NCBI RefSeq assembly: GCF_001665785.1
Contig: NZ_LZSO01000012.1
Location: 1 to 64,000, forward strand
Origin: Mycolicibacterium peregrinum
GTDB lineage: Bacteria > Actinomycetota > Actinomycetes > Mycobacteriales > Mycobacteriaceae
Reading direction: 5' to 3'
DNA: 64,000 bases
A program made the position numbers and the translations under genes. Positions 8,823-17,600 of this stretch are shown here, piece by piece. Within the stretch, counting starts at the first letter, position 1; each line of letters opens with the position of its first letter. Below the pieces are notes generated by a model, which saw nothing but the letters and a program-made list of their open reading frames with translations, had not been told where the DNA came from and did no database searches.

Positions 8823-9632
8823 TCAACCGAACTCGATGACGTTGGTCGGCGCTCGGAAGCGCTGGAGCGAGCGGGTTCGGTAGACGAGTGCCGCGGCGCG
8901 CGACAGGACCTTGCCGCGTCCCGCCGGCATCTCGAGTTCGTGTACGGCACGAATGCCGCGGATGGCACGCAGCTCGTCATACCGGTCGGCGGTCAACGAG
9001 AACGGCATCGGCGGCGCGGTGTACTCCTTGCTGAGTTTGATGCCGCGTCGCTGCGAGTACCAGCTCAGAAATCGAGGGACGCTGTCGAAAATCAGCTGTC
9101 CTCCGGGGAATCTGGCGGCACATGTCGCAATGAGATCCAACACCGCGTCGCGCTTCAGGTATTGGAATAAGCCCTCGGCGGTGATGAGCACACCGTTGGC
9201 GGGGTCAACCTGGTCCATCCAGGAGTAGTCGAACGCGGACTGTGCCAGGTGGCGGAGTCGGTCCGAGGGTGGAAGCAGTTGCTGACGCAGCCGCACAATG
9301 GGCTCCAGATCCACAGAGAGCCAATTCATCTCGCCATTGTCGAGGCGCCAGAAGCTGGTCTGCAGTCCCTCAGCCAGGGCAACCACGGTGGCCCGCGGCT
9401 GCATCTGCAGATAACGGCCAGTGGCGTTGTCGAACGCGACGGCCCGCAGGGCGGTGGCCTGGTGGGTACGGCCGAAATGCCGGTAGTCGTACCCGAGGCT
9501 GTCGCGCAGCGCGATAGCCAGCGGGTCCTCGATGATGCCGTCGGGACGCGCCGCCTCGGCTGCTCTCTGGTGCAGGGTCAGGAGCGCGGTCTCTGAGATC
9601 GCGGTCAGGTGACGAGCGTCGATGACTGGCAT
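8823..9632 (-). CDS. Class I SAM-dependent methyltransferase, leucine carboxyl methyltransferase-like family
   Basis: A methyltransferase of about 269 aa of the LCMT/PPM1-like type that is strongly expanded in mycobacteria. Family marks are the N-terminal [20 protein letters not shown], the acidic SAM-contact strand ([19 protein letters not shown]), the [15 protein letters not shown] block (about residue 165) and [11 protein letters not shown]. The ATG at 9632 is chosen because homologous proteins start close to this helix; the upstream extension is Cys/Arg-rich and implausible. Substrates of most paralogues are unknown. It is convergent with the CitE-like gene and divergent from the PPE gene, so it probably has its own promoter. 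Confidence 0.87.
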   Translation of the reverse strand: MPVIDARHLTAISETALLTLHQRAAEAARPDGIIEDPLAIALRDSLGYDYRHFGRTHQATALRAVAFDNATGRYLQMQPRATVVALAEGLQTSFWRLDNGEMNWLSVDLEPIVRLRQQLLPPSDRLRHLAQSAFDYSWMDQVDPANGVLITAEGLFQYLKRDAVLDLIATCAARFPGGQLIFDSVPRFLSWYSQRRGIKLSKEYTAPPMPFSLTADRYDELRAIRGIRAVHELEMPAGRGKVLSRAAALVYRTRSLQRFRAPTNVIEFG

Positions 9633-9724
9633 GCGCCGACCGTACCCGTGAACGCACAAGCAGCGGCACACGTGTCACACCATCGAGAGTCATTGCCCCG
9701 GTTGACCGGTCAATACCGACTTCT

Positions 9725-9754
9725 CGGGAACTTTCTGGCGCACGGACCCGACTA
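9725..9754 (+). promoter_or_regulatory. SigC-type promoter upstream of the PPE gene
   Basis: CGGGAAC (9725-9731), 17-base spacer, CGACTA (9749-9754). The start point would fall near 9761, about 63 bases before the GTG start. It is one of seven copies of this promoter in 9.7-26.4 kb. Assignment to SigC is inferred from the adjacent sigC gene and from the known M. tuberculosis SigC targets. Confidence 0.75.
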
Positions 9755-9823
9755 GCTGAATTACGAGGCAACGCGTACCGGGCTGTGTGGTCGCAATCAA
9801 CGCTCATGCGAGGAGGTGATGAC

Positions 9824-11287
9824 GTGACCGCACCGCTCTGGTTTGCGGTGCCTCCAGAGGTGCATTCGGCTTTGTTGACCGCCGGGCCTGGCCCGGGCTC
9901 ACTGGTGGCCGCGGCTGCCCAGTGGCAGGGCTTGAGTGTGCAATACAGCGCGGCGGCGGCAGAACTCACGCAGATCCTGGCCGCCGTGCAGGCCGGCAGC
10001 TGGGAAGGACCCAGCGCCGCACAGTATGTGGCAGCCCACGGCCCTTACCTGGCGTGGCTGGAGCAGGCCTCGTCCGACAGTGCCGTCACCGCCGCACAGC
10101 ATGAGACGGTCGCTGCGGCCTACAGCAGCGCGCTGGCGACCATGCCGACCCTGGCGGAACTCGCGGTTAACCATGTCACCCACGGCGTGCTGCTGGCCAC
10201 CAACTTCTTCGGTATCAATACCATTCCGCTCGCACTCAACGAGGCCGATTACGTGCGGATGTGGTTGCAGGCGGCCGAATCGATGGCCACCTACGAAGCG
10301 GTGGCCGCGAGCGCGTACTCAGCGGTTCCGCCGACCCGGCCGGCTCCGTCGATCCTGGCGCCGGGGGGAGAAGCACGGAGCGAGCAGCAGAACACGTCGA
10401 GCACAACCTCAGGCGACCTGCCACTGAACGACATCTGGAGACTGATCTCGGACCTCATTTCGGGAGCCGGCAATCCCCAACAGCTCCTTGAAACGTTCCA
10501 ACAGTTCTTCGGGAAACTGGGTTTCAACCCGGCCGAGACCGCCATCCTCGCCGCCATCGCACTGGTGCTCTACGACATGCTCTGGTATCCGTACTACGCC
10601 TCGTATTCGCTACTGCTCCTGCCGTTCTTCGCGCCGGCGCTCAGTGCCCTCGGCGCGCTGAGCGCACTGACGCTGCTGCAGGACCGGGTTCCGGCGCCTG
10701 GGCCGATGCCGGCATCCACCGATGTCCACGCAGGACATCGCGCCGGCGGGTCGGTCGATGTCGGCATGCCACCGCCCCTGTCCACGGGGTCACCAGCGGT
10801 TCCGCAGACCAGTGCGGGGCCTGGTGGGCTCACCCCGAGCAGTCCGGGTCCAGCGGGCGGGCCGGCAGGCCCATCCGTTGTCGGCTACGCCGTGCCGGGT
10901 CTGGACCCACCGGGAGTGACGGCAGGCCCGAGGGCCGGTGCGAAATCCCCTGGAGAAATGGCAGATACCTTGACCACCGTCGCGGCGGCCAGGGCTGCGG
11001 TCATCGCGCGTACCCGTCGAAAGCAGGCTGGTCGCAACCGAGACCGCGCCCGCAGCTACCGCTACGAATTTCTGGAGGACACCGAGGCAGCGGAGGGTCC
11101 CGAAAGCGCCCCGCCCGGGTCACCGCTCGCCAGTACACAGGGAGCAACCACTCTTGGCTTCTCCGGGGCCACCGCGGTCGTCACGAATGCAGGCCCGGCT
11201 GGGATGGTTCGGTCTGAGGGCCCCGGAGAATCCATCCCGATGCTGCCGGCCACCTGGACAGGTAGTTCACAGAAAAATCGCGAATAG
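9824..11287 (+). CDS. PPE family protein, PPE1 (Rv0096)-like, PPW subfamily
   Basis: A 487-aa PPE protein. The PPE motif is at residues 10-12 (FAVPPEVHS), followed by the helical PPE domain (about 1-170) with its WxG-like turn ([11 protein letters not shown]). A hydrophobic segment (about 245-290) and a Pro/Gly-rich linker come next. The C-terminus carries LGFSGA and the PxxPxxW motif (PMLPATW) that define the PPE-PPW subgroup. The GTG at 9824 follows a strong AGGAGGTGAT site. Position directly before the oxygenase/fcoT/fadD10/nrp genes matches PPE1 in M. tuberculosis. PPE proteins are usually exported by ESX type VII systems with a PE partner, but no PE gene is present here. A role at the outer membrane in metallophore or metal traffic is plausible but unproven. 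Confidence 0.92.
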   Translation: MTAPLWFAVPPEVHSALLTAGPGPGSLVAAAAQWQGLSVQYSAAAAELTQILAAVQAGSWEGPSAAQYVAAHGPYLAWLEQASSDSAVTAAQHETVAAAYSSALATMPTLAELAVNHVTHGVLLATNFFGINTIPLALNEADYVRMWLQAAESMATYEAVAASAYSAVPPTRPAPSILAPGGEARSEQQNTSSTTSGDLPLNDIWRLISDLISGAGNPQQLLETFQQFFGKLGFNPAETAILAAIALVLYDMLWYPYYASYSLLLLPFFAPALSALGALSALTLLQDRVPAPGPMPASTDVHAGHRAGGSVDVGMPPPLSTGSPAVPQTSAGPGGLTPSSPGPAGGPAGPSVVGYAVPGLDPPGVTAGPRAGAKSPGEMADTLTTVAAARAAVIARTRRKQAGRNRDRARSYRYEFLEDTEAAEGPESAPPGSPLASTQGATTLGFSGATAVVTNAGPAGMVRSEGPGESIPMLPATWTGSSQKNRE

Positions 11288-11317
11288 CCGGAACTTTCAA
11301 CGAGTTTGATTCGACCA
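11288..11317 (+). promoter_or_regulatory. SigC-type promoter upstream of the isonitrile oxygenase gene
   Basis: CCGGAAC (11288-11294), 17-base spacer, CGACCA (11312-11317), starting at the base after the PPE stop codon. The predicted start point is near 11324, giving a leader of about 44 bases before the TTG start. It makes the biosynthetic genes transcribable independently of the PPE gene. Confidence 0.75.
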
Positions 11318-11367
11318 ATCCGATAGTCGCACCACCGGCGGTCCACGGTGCCGAACGAGGAGAAGAG

Positions 11368-12237
11368 TTGACGCTGAATGTGTTGGGGGAGGGGCTCGGG
11401 GCGCACGTCACGGGAATCGACCCCAAAAATCTCGACAGCATCACGAGGGACGAGATCCGGGAGATCGTCTATCGGAACAAGCTGGTGATTCTGAAAGACG
11501 TTCATCCGACACCCGAGGAATTCCTCCGGTTGGGCCGCATCGTCGGCGATGTCGTCACGTACTACGAGCCGATCTATCACCACAAAGACCACCCGGAGAT
11601 CTTCGTTTCCTCCACAGAGGAGGGGAACGGCGTCCCGAGAACCGGCGCGTTCTGGCACATCGACTACATGTTCATGCCCGAGCCGTTCGCATTCTCGATG
11701 GTGGTGCCACTGGCCGTGCCGGGGACTGACCGAGGGACCTACTTCATCGACCTCAACAAGGTGTGGGAGTCCCTGCCCGAGGCTGTACGCGGCCCGGTCC
11801 GTGGCACCTTTGCCACGCATGATCCCCGGCGGCACATCAAGATTCGCCCGCATGACGTATACAAGCCGATCGGCGAGGTGTGGGATGAGATCTCCAGGAC
11901 CACGCCTCCGATCGCCTGGCCGACGGTGATCAGACACCCGAAGACCGGGCAGGAGATTCTCTACATCTGCGCGTCGGGCACCACGAAGATCGAGGACCGG
12001 AACGGACATGTCCTGGAGCCCACCGTGCTCCAGGAACTGATGACCGCCACCGGGCAGCTCGACCCGGATTTCACGTCGCCGTTCATCCATGCCCAGCACT
12101 ACGAAGTGGGCGATGTCGTGTTGTGGGACAACCGGGTTCTGATGCACCGCGCGAAACACGGAACGACGCCAGGAACTTTGACGACCCATCGGCTGACCAT
12201 GCTGGACGGCCTCACAACACCGGGATATGGGGTATGA
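11368..12237 (+). CDS. Fe(II)/2-oxoglutarate-dependent isonitrile-forming oxygenase (ScoE/Rv0097 type)
   Basis: A 289-aa TauD-fold enzyme. In the ScoE family it oxidatively decarboxylates an N-carboxymethyl-3-aminoacyl intermediate to the beta-isonitrile acid. The iron ligands are visible as His97-x-Asp99 (FWHIDYMF) and His260 (NRVLMHRAKH), and the 2-oxoglutarate arginine is Arg275 (THRLTML). With a constant offset of 35, other ScoE active-site residues that I recall (Tyr101, Arg157, Lys193, His299) fall on Tyr66, Arg122, Lys158 and His264, so isonitrile chemistry is probably retained. The TTG at 11368 follows an AGGAGAAG site. The gene overlaps the fcoT start region and heads the biosynthetic operon fcoT-fadD10-ACP-nrp. 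Confidence 0.93.
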   Translation: MTLNVLGEGLGAHVTGIDPKNLDSITRDEIREIVYRNKLVILKDVHPTPEEFLRLGRIVGDVVTYYEPIYHHKDHPEIFVSSTEEGNGVPRTGAFWHIDYMFMPEPFAFSMVVPLAVPGTDRGTYFIDLNKVWESLPEAVRGPVRGTFATHDPRRHIKIRPHDVYKPIGEVWDEISRTTPPIAWPTVIRHPKTGQEILYICASGTTKIEDRNGHVLEPTVLQELMTATGQLDPDFTSPFIHAQHYEVGDVVLWDNRVLMHRAKHGTTPGTLTTHRLTMLDGLTTPGYGV

Positions 12238-12239
12238 GA

Positions 12240-12794
12240 ATGAGCACCGCCGAAACACTGTCTGTGGTCACGAGTGGGTACGACATCACCCGCATGGCGC
12301 CTATCCCCGAGGATCTGCTGGTCAAGGTGTTGGAACCGTATTCCTACAAAGGGTGCCGCTATCTTCTCGACGCGGAATACGAGGCCACCGAGACCTCGGT
12401 ATCCGCCGTGGGGAACTTCAGCATCCAAGAGCCCGCATACATTCGGGACACCGGTCACTTCAACGCCGCCGAGTGGGTCCTGTGCTTCAACCAACTCGCA
12501 TACAGCGCATTCGCGCCGGCCATCCTCAACGAGGTGATACCCGAATTTCGGGGTTGGTCGATCGAGGATTACTTCAACTATCAACTCCCCAGCATGCTTA
12601 TCAAGACGACCAAATCGCGGTTCAAGCGGCCGATCAAGTCCCAGAAGTTCTCGGCGCGGTTGCTGTGCAACGACTTCGAGGTGGTCGACCGGACGATTCG
12701 CTATCTCAAGATTCCGTGCTCGGTGGAATTCTGGGATGAGGACGGGGGCGCCGCATCCGGCGAAGTCGAACTGGCCGCACTCAACATCCCCTGA
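12240..12794 (+). CDS. fcoT: FcoT / ScoD-type hotdog enzyme (long-chain acyl thioesterase; glycine-adding enzyme)
   Basis: A 184-aa hotdog-fold protein closely resembling M. tuberculosis FcoT (Rv0098). The two share blocks such as LEPYSYKGCRYLLDA, GNFSIQEPAYIR, FNQLAYSAFAPA, QKFSARLLC, and the C-terminus GEVELAALNIP. Tyr34 corresponds to the FcoT active-site Tyr33. FcoT was first described as an acyl-CoA thioesterase. In the isonitrile lipopeptide pathway the equivalent ScoD adds glycine to an alpha,beta-unsaturated acyl-ACP and releases the N-carboxymethyl amino acid for ScoE. The start is ATG 12240, or ATG 12234, which overlaps the oxygenase stop as ATGA. Confidence 0.93.
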   Translation: MSTAETLSVVTSGYDITRMAPIPEDLLVKVLEPYSYKGCRYLLDAEYEATETSVSAVGNFSIQEPAYIRDTGHFNAAEWVLCFNQLAYSAFAPAILNEVIPEFRGWSIEDYFNYQLPSMLIKTTKSRFKRPIKSQKFSARLLCNDFEVVDRTIRYLKIPCSVEFWDEDGGAASGEVELAALNIP

Positions 12795-12812
12795 CTTCCC
12801 CACGAGAGCAAG

Positions 12813-14390
12813 ATGGCTATGACACCCTCACCATCCACGGTGCTGGAACGCATCGCCGAGCGGGCGCGACAACGTCCCGAGGCGATCGCCCTCCGTCGCT
12901 GCGACGAAACCAGCGCCATTCGGTACCGGGACCTGATGGCCGAAGTGGACAGGCTGGCAGCCGAACTCGCCTCCCGGTCGGTCGCTCGGGGAAGCCGTGT
13001 GTTCGTCCTCTCGGACAACGGGCCCGAGACCTACCTGTCCGTGCTGGCCTGTGCGGCAGTGGGTGCGATCGCGGTCATGGTGGACGGCGGACTGCCCCCC
13101 GCAACCGTTGACCGCTTCGGCGAGATCACCAACCCCGCTGCGATTCTGATCGCACCGGGTTGCCGGCTGCAAACGTCTGACCTCTCGAGTTCACTCCAGG
13201 AAATCCCTGCCTTCGACGTCACGATCGTTGCCGACGCGGCCGACCGCGCTGACCAACCCGTGTCAGATCCGTCGTCCGGCAATCTTGTTGATGGAGCGGA
13301 TCACCCGTTGGCGATGATCTTCACGAGCGGCACTACCGGTGCGCCGAAAGCCGTGTTGTTGCCAAATCGGACTTTCTACTCCATCGCCGACATCCTGCAG
13401 CGAGAGCAATTGGCCTGGGTTGACTGGGTCGTCGGCGAAACGACGTACTCACCGTTGCCCGCGACGCACATAGGCGGGCTCTGGTGGATCCTCAACTGCC
13501 TGATGCAGGGCGGCCTCTGCATCACCGGCGGTGAGACTTCCGCGTCGGTCGCCGAGATCCTCACCGCAAACGATGTCGCGACGACGTGCCTGGTGCCCAC
13601 GCTCCTGACCCGTCTCGTGACCGAACTGCGGGCCGCCGGGAAACCGGTCCCGCCATCACTGCGCATGGTCGGTTACGGCGGATCCCGCGCGGTTGCCTCC
13701 GATGTCAGCTTTGTCGAAGCTGCCGGGGTGCGTACCGCTCAGGTATACGGGCTCAGCGAAACAGGTTGCACCGCATTGTGTCTTCCCACCGAGCACGGGT
13801 CGATCGCCAGAATCGAAGCCGGGGCGGTAGGGCGGCCGTATCCCGGTGTGGCGGTCCACCTGGACGCCGACGGCAGCGGTCCGCCCACCAGATCCTCCTC
13901 CGGTTCGGCATCATCGGGCACGCTGTGGATCAAGTCCCCGGCAAACATGTTGGGGTACTGGGAAGACCCCGACCGCACCGCCGGAGCTCTGGTCGACGGG
14001 TGGGTGAACACTGGAGACCTTCTCGATCGCCACGACGACGGCTTCTTCTACATCAGGGGACGGTCATCGGAAATGATCATCTCCGGAGGAGTCAACATCG
14101 CGCCGGACGAGATTGATCGAATCGCCGCGGGGGTAGCGGGCGTCGACGAGGCAGCCTGCTTCGAGATCCCCGACGAGGAGTTCGGCGCGCTGGTGGGTCT
14201 GGCCGTGGTCACGTCGATGGACATGGACGATTCCGGGGCCAGGAAGCTCAAACATGCCATTGCGACCCGCTTCCGGCAGGAATCGGAGCCGATGGCCAGG
14301 CCATCGACGATCAGGTTCGTGCAGGAGATTCCACGAACCCAGTCCGGCAAGATCATGCGGGCGGCCTTGGGCGTGGTAACCGGTGGGTGA
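12813..14390 (+). CDS. fadD10: FadD10 / ScoC-type fatty acyl-AMP ligase
   Basis: A 525-aa adenylate-forming enzyme that activates a fatty acid with ATP and loads it onto the carrier protein encoded next door, rather than onto CoA. Motifs: ATP-binding loop IFTSGTTGAPKAVLL (about residue 170), YGLSETG (A5), NTGDLLDRHDDGFFYIRGR (A7/A8 hinge) and the catalytic lysine in PRTQSGKIMR near the C-terminus. Length and position match FadD10 (Rv0099) and ScoC. It lies 18 bases after fcoT and its stop overlaps the ACP start by 8 bases, so the genes are translationally coupled. The acid is probably a short to medium chain alpha,beta-unsaturated acid; its length cannot be read here. Confidence 0.93.
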   Translation: MAMTPSPSTVLERIAERARQRPEAIALRRCDETSAIRYRDLMAEVDRLAAELASRSVARGSRVFVLSDNGPETYLSVLACAAVGAIAVMVDGGLPPATVDRFGEITNPAAILIAPGCRLQTSDLSSSLQEIPAFDVTIVADAADRADQPVSDPSSGNLVDGADHPLAMIFTSGTTGAPKAVLLPNRTFYSIADILQREQLAWVDWVVGETTYSPLPATHIGGLWWILNCLMQGGLCITGGETSASVAEILTANDVATTCLVPTLLTRLVTELRAAGKPVPPSLRMVGYGGSRAVASDVSFVEAAGVRTAQVYGLSETGCTALCLPTEHGSIARIEAGAVGRPYPGVAVHLDADGSGPPTRSSSGSASSGTLWIKSPANMLGYWEDPDRTAGALVDGWVNTGDLLDRHDDGFFYIRGRSSEMIISGGVNIAPDEIDRIAAGVAGVDEAACFEIPDEEFGALVGLAVVTSMDMDDSGARKLKHAIATRFRQESEPMARPSTIRFVQEIPRTQSGKIMRAALGVVTGG

Positions 14391-14628
14391 GACGTCGAGG
14401 AGCAGAATCTTCGCTGCACTCGCTGAGGTGCTCTACGTCGACGAGTCAGATCTCATCGACGGTGACGCCACCGACCTACGAGATCTCGGGCTGGACTCGG
14501 TTCGGTTCGTGCTGTTGATGAAGCAGCTCGGCATCGATCGGGAATCGGATGTTCCGCGGCGGCTGGCGGACAACCTGTCGCTGGCGGGATGGGTCCAGGA
14601 GTTGGAGAAGCTGGGTGAACCTGTCTGA
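14383..14628 (+). CDS. Acyl carrier protein (ScoB/Rv0100 type)
   Basis: An 81-aa acyl carrier protein. Ser39 in DLGLDSVRFVLLM is the expected phosphopantetheine attachment site. The start is GTG 14383, inside the 3' end of fadD10 (8-base overlap), and the 3' end overlaps nrp by 14 bases. In the pathway the FadD10-type ligase loads it, the FcoT/ScoD enzyme modifies its acyl chain, and the product is finally condensed on the synthetase. The short gene and tight overlaps are as in Rv0100. Confidence 0.92.
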   Translation: MGETSRSRIFAALAEVLYVDESDLIDGDATDLRDLGLDSVRFVLLMKQLGIDRESDVPRRLADNLSLAGWVQELEKLGEPV

Positions 14629-17600
14629 AGGGCCGAATCCGCAACGTATTCCGCTGAGCCGATCACAGCAGAACATCTACAACGGGGTGCTGCAGGACGA
14701 TGATCCGCATCTGTACCTGATCGGCAGGCACTACCGGTTGCGTCCGACCCCGCAGACGGAGTTCCTGGCTGCTCTACGGAAGACCATCCACGCCAACCCG
14801 ATTCAGTTGTGTGTGCTGGTGGATCCGTCCGATCCGGGCGGTCATCCCGAGCTCGTGCCCCGGCTGGACGCCGACGACATCGTGCACGTGTCCGGCAGCG
14901 ACGCCTTCGCTGCCCTGCCGGACGAGTGGGAATCGGGCATCTTCGCAACACCATTGGCGCGCTATACCGTGCATCTGGACGGCAGTGGCCTGGTGATCGG
15001 CCTTGCTGCCCAAGCACATCACATCCTGCTCGATGGGGGAGCGATCGGCATCATCGAAGCCGATCTGGGGCGCTTCCTCTCCGGCGCCGACCCTGGTGAG
15101 GGCGCCGGCGTCCGTGCCGGTCTGACCGGTATCGCCACCGCTCACCGCCGAGAGGCCACCCGGATCGACGAATCTCTCCCACGGCTCACCTCCGTGGTGC
15201 AGCGGGAGCTCACCGTGGCCGCCGAGGAGGGTGGTCACATATATGTGGCCGCTGACGGCCCCCTCACCGCGGCCAGAGGGATTCTGGTCGAAACTGCGGT
15301 GATCTGCGGCGAAGACTACGACCAGATCGTCGATCTGGCCGCCCGGGAGAACGTCCCGCTCAACATGCTCGTCGCGGCGGCCGCTACTGCGGTGGACGCA
15401 AGCCTTCGTCACACCACCGAGACCCTGCTGGTACACGCGGTCGACAACCGATTCGGTGATCCTGACCTCGATGTCGCGACGTGCCTGGTCAACTCGATGG
15501 CGCAGCCGGTCCGGTTCTTGCCGTACGCCTCGGTGGCCGACGTGGTGCGCGGCGTAGACCGGGGCTATGTCAAGGCCGGCCGGCGCCGTTGGTTGCGCGA
15601 AGAGCACTACCGTCGAATGTATCTGGCAATCAATCGCACTACCTCCGTGGAGACGTTGACGCTCAATTTTCTGCGTGAGCCCTGTGCGCCTGAGCTGGCG
15701 CCGTTCTTGTCGGACGCACCGGTAACGTCGGATATCGGACCGGTAGAGGGCATCACCGTGGCGACGGTGCTCGACGAGCACCGCCGCACACTGACCCTCA
15801 ACATATGGAATCGGCCGGATCTACCCCGGCAGAATGGCTTGAACGTGGCGCCCCGGATCGCGGCCGCCCTGAAATCGATGCCGACAATGTGGGATTCCCC
15901 GATCGGCATGACGGTCGACGCATGGCGAACGGTCGCCAGGGACGGTTCACTGTGGCCGGTTTCGGAAGAATCTGAGCCTTCAGCACCACCGCCATCCGCA
16001 TGGTTTCTCGACCGTCCCGAGACCGTCGCTGAATGTCGTCGGCGCCACGCCCACGTCGATTCCTCGATCGTCTGGCTGCTCGAAACCGGCGTGGCACCGG
16101 GCGATGTGGTGGTGTTCACCGACGACGGCACCGACAAGACAATCGGGCTCTTGATCGGGTGCCACTTGGCGGGCTGTGGATACAGCATCTGCGACCGCGA
16201 TGATCAGCTGGAATCGCGGGCCGAACGGATCAACCAATCCGGCAACGGGATCTCGGCGCACATCGTCGATGTCGCGTCGGCGAATATCCTGTCGCGTCCC
16301 GACGGGGACCGTGGTCGGCTGGTGGAGGCCCGTGTCGAACAGACGGCAATGGACCCGTGCCTGGCCACCAGGACCGCCTACGTCATGCCCACGTCGGGAT
16401 CGACCGGGGAACCCAAACTCGTCCACGTCAGCCACGGTGCACTCGCGACGTTCTGCGTCGGCGCGACCCGGGCGTATGGCTGGGGACCGGATGACACGAT
16501 CCTCCAAAGTGCGCCGCTGACATCGGATGTCAGCGTCGAAGAAGTGTTCGGTGCCGCGGTGGCCGGGGCGAGGATCGTCCGTTCAGCCGCAGTGAAAGAC
16601 GCTGATCTGCAGGCCCTTACCGATGATCTGGTGGAAAGTGGAGCCACCATCGTCGATCTGCCCACCGCGTTGTGGCAGCTGTGGGGTGAGGATGTCGACG
16701 CGATCGCCGGAGTCGGCCGCTCGCAACTCCGGCAGATTGTGATCGGCGGCGAGCCGGTCCGTCCGACCGCCGTCGACAAGTGGATCAACACCGTGAGCGC
16801 CGAGAACGTCTCGCTCGTGTCGAGCTATGGCCCGACAGAGACCACAGTCGTGGTGACCTACCTGCCGATCATCGACGGCGGCCAGGTAATCGAGCATGGC
16901 GCGCGCCGTCGACTGGGCCGACCACTCGTTCCGAACGCGGTGGTGATCGGGTTCGGTGAAGTCGTGGTGATGGGGGAGATGGTGGCCGACGGCTACCTCG
17001 GCGTGGACAGTGCCAGTTTCGGGTGGGTCGTGACGCCCGACGGCCGGCGGCAGCGCGCCTTTTCGACTGCCGACCGGGTGACGATCGACGACGACGGATA
17101 CCCGATGCTCGCGGGACGTAGGGACGCGATCGTCAAGATCGCGGGCAAGCGCGTCGACACCGCCGAGATCACCCGACGCATCTGGGCCGACACGGCCGTG
17201 GTCGACGTCGCCATCGAGCGTCACAACGGCGGGCTGGGGGTGTGGTTCGAAACCCAGCGGACCCGCGACGGCGATGAAGACCCTTCTGCGGCAGCACGTA
17301 TCAGGAACATTCTGGTGGATTCGCGGGTGCCGTCGTTCGCTGTTTCCAGCGTCGCGAGCATTCCACGTAAGCCCGGCGGAAAGATCGACACCGCGCTGCT
17401 GCCGACATCTGTCTCCGGACCAGCAACCCACGTCGGCGAAGCAGGAGAGCAGGCGGCCGGTCTCGCCACCCTCTGGAGCGCGCGCCTCGAGAGGCCGATC
17501 ACACCGCATGCGTCGCTCTTGTACGAAGGCATCGGGTCCTTGGATCTCGTGCGAATCCTGCCTGCTACCCGGAGGTATCTCGGTCGGCAGGTGTCGATCC

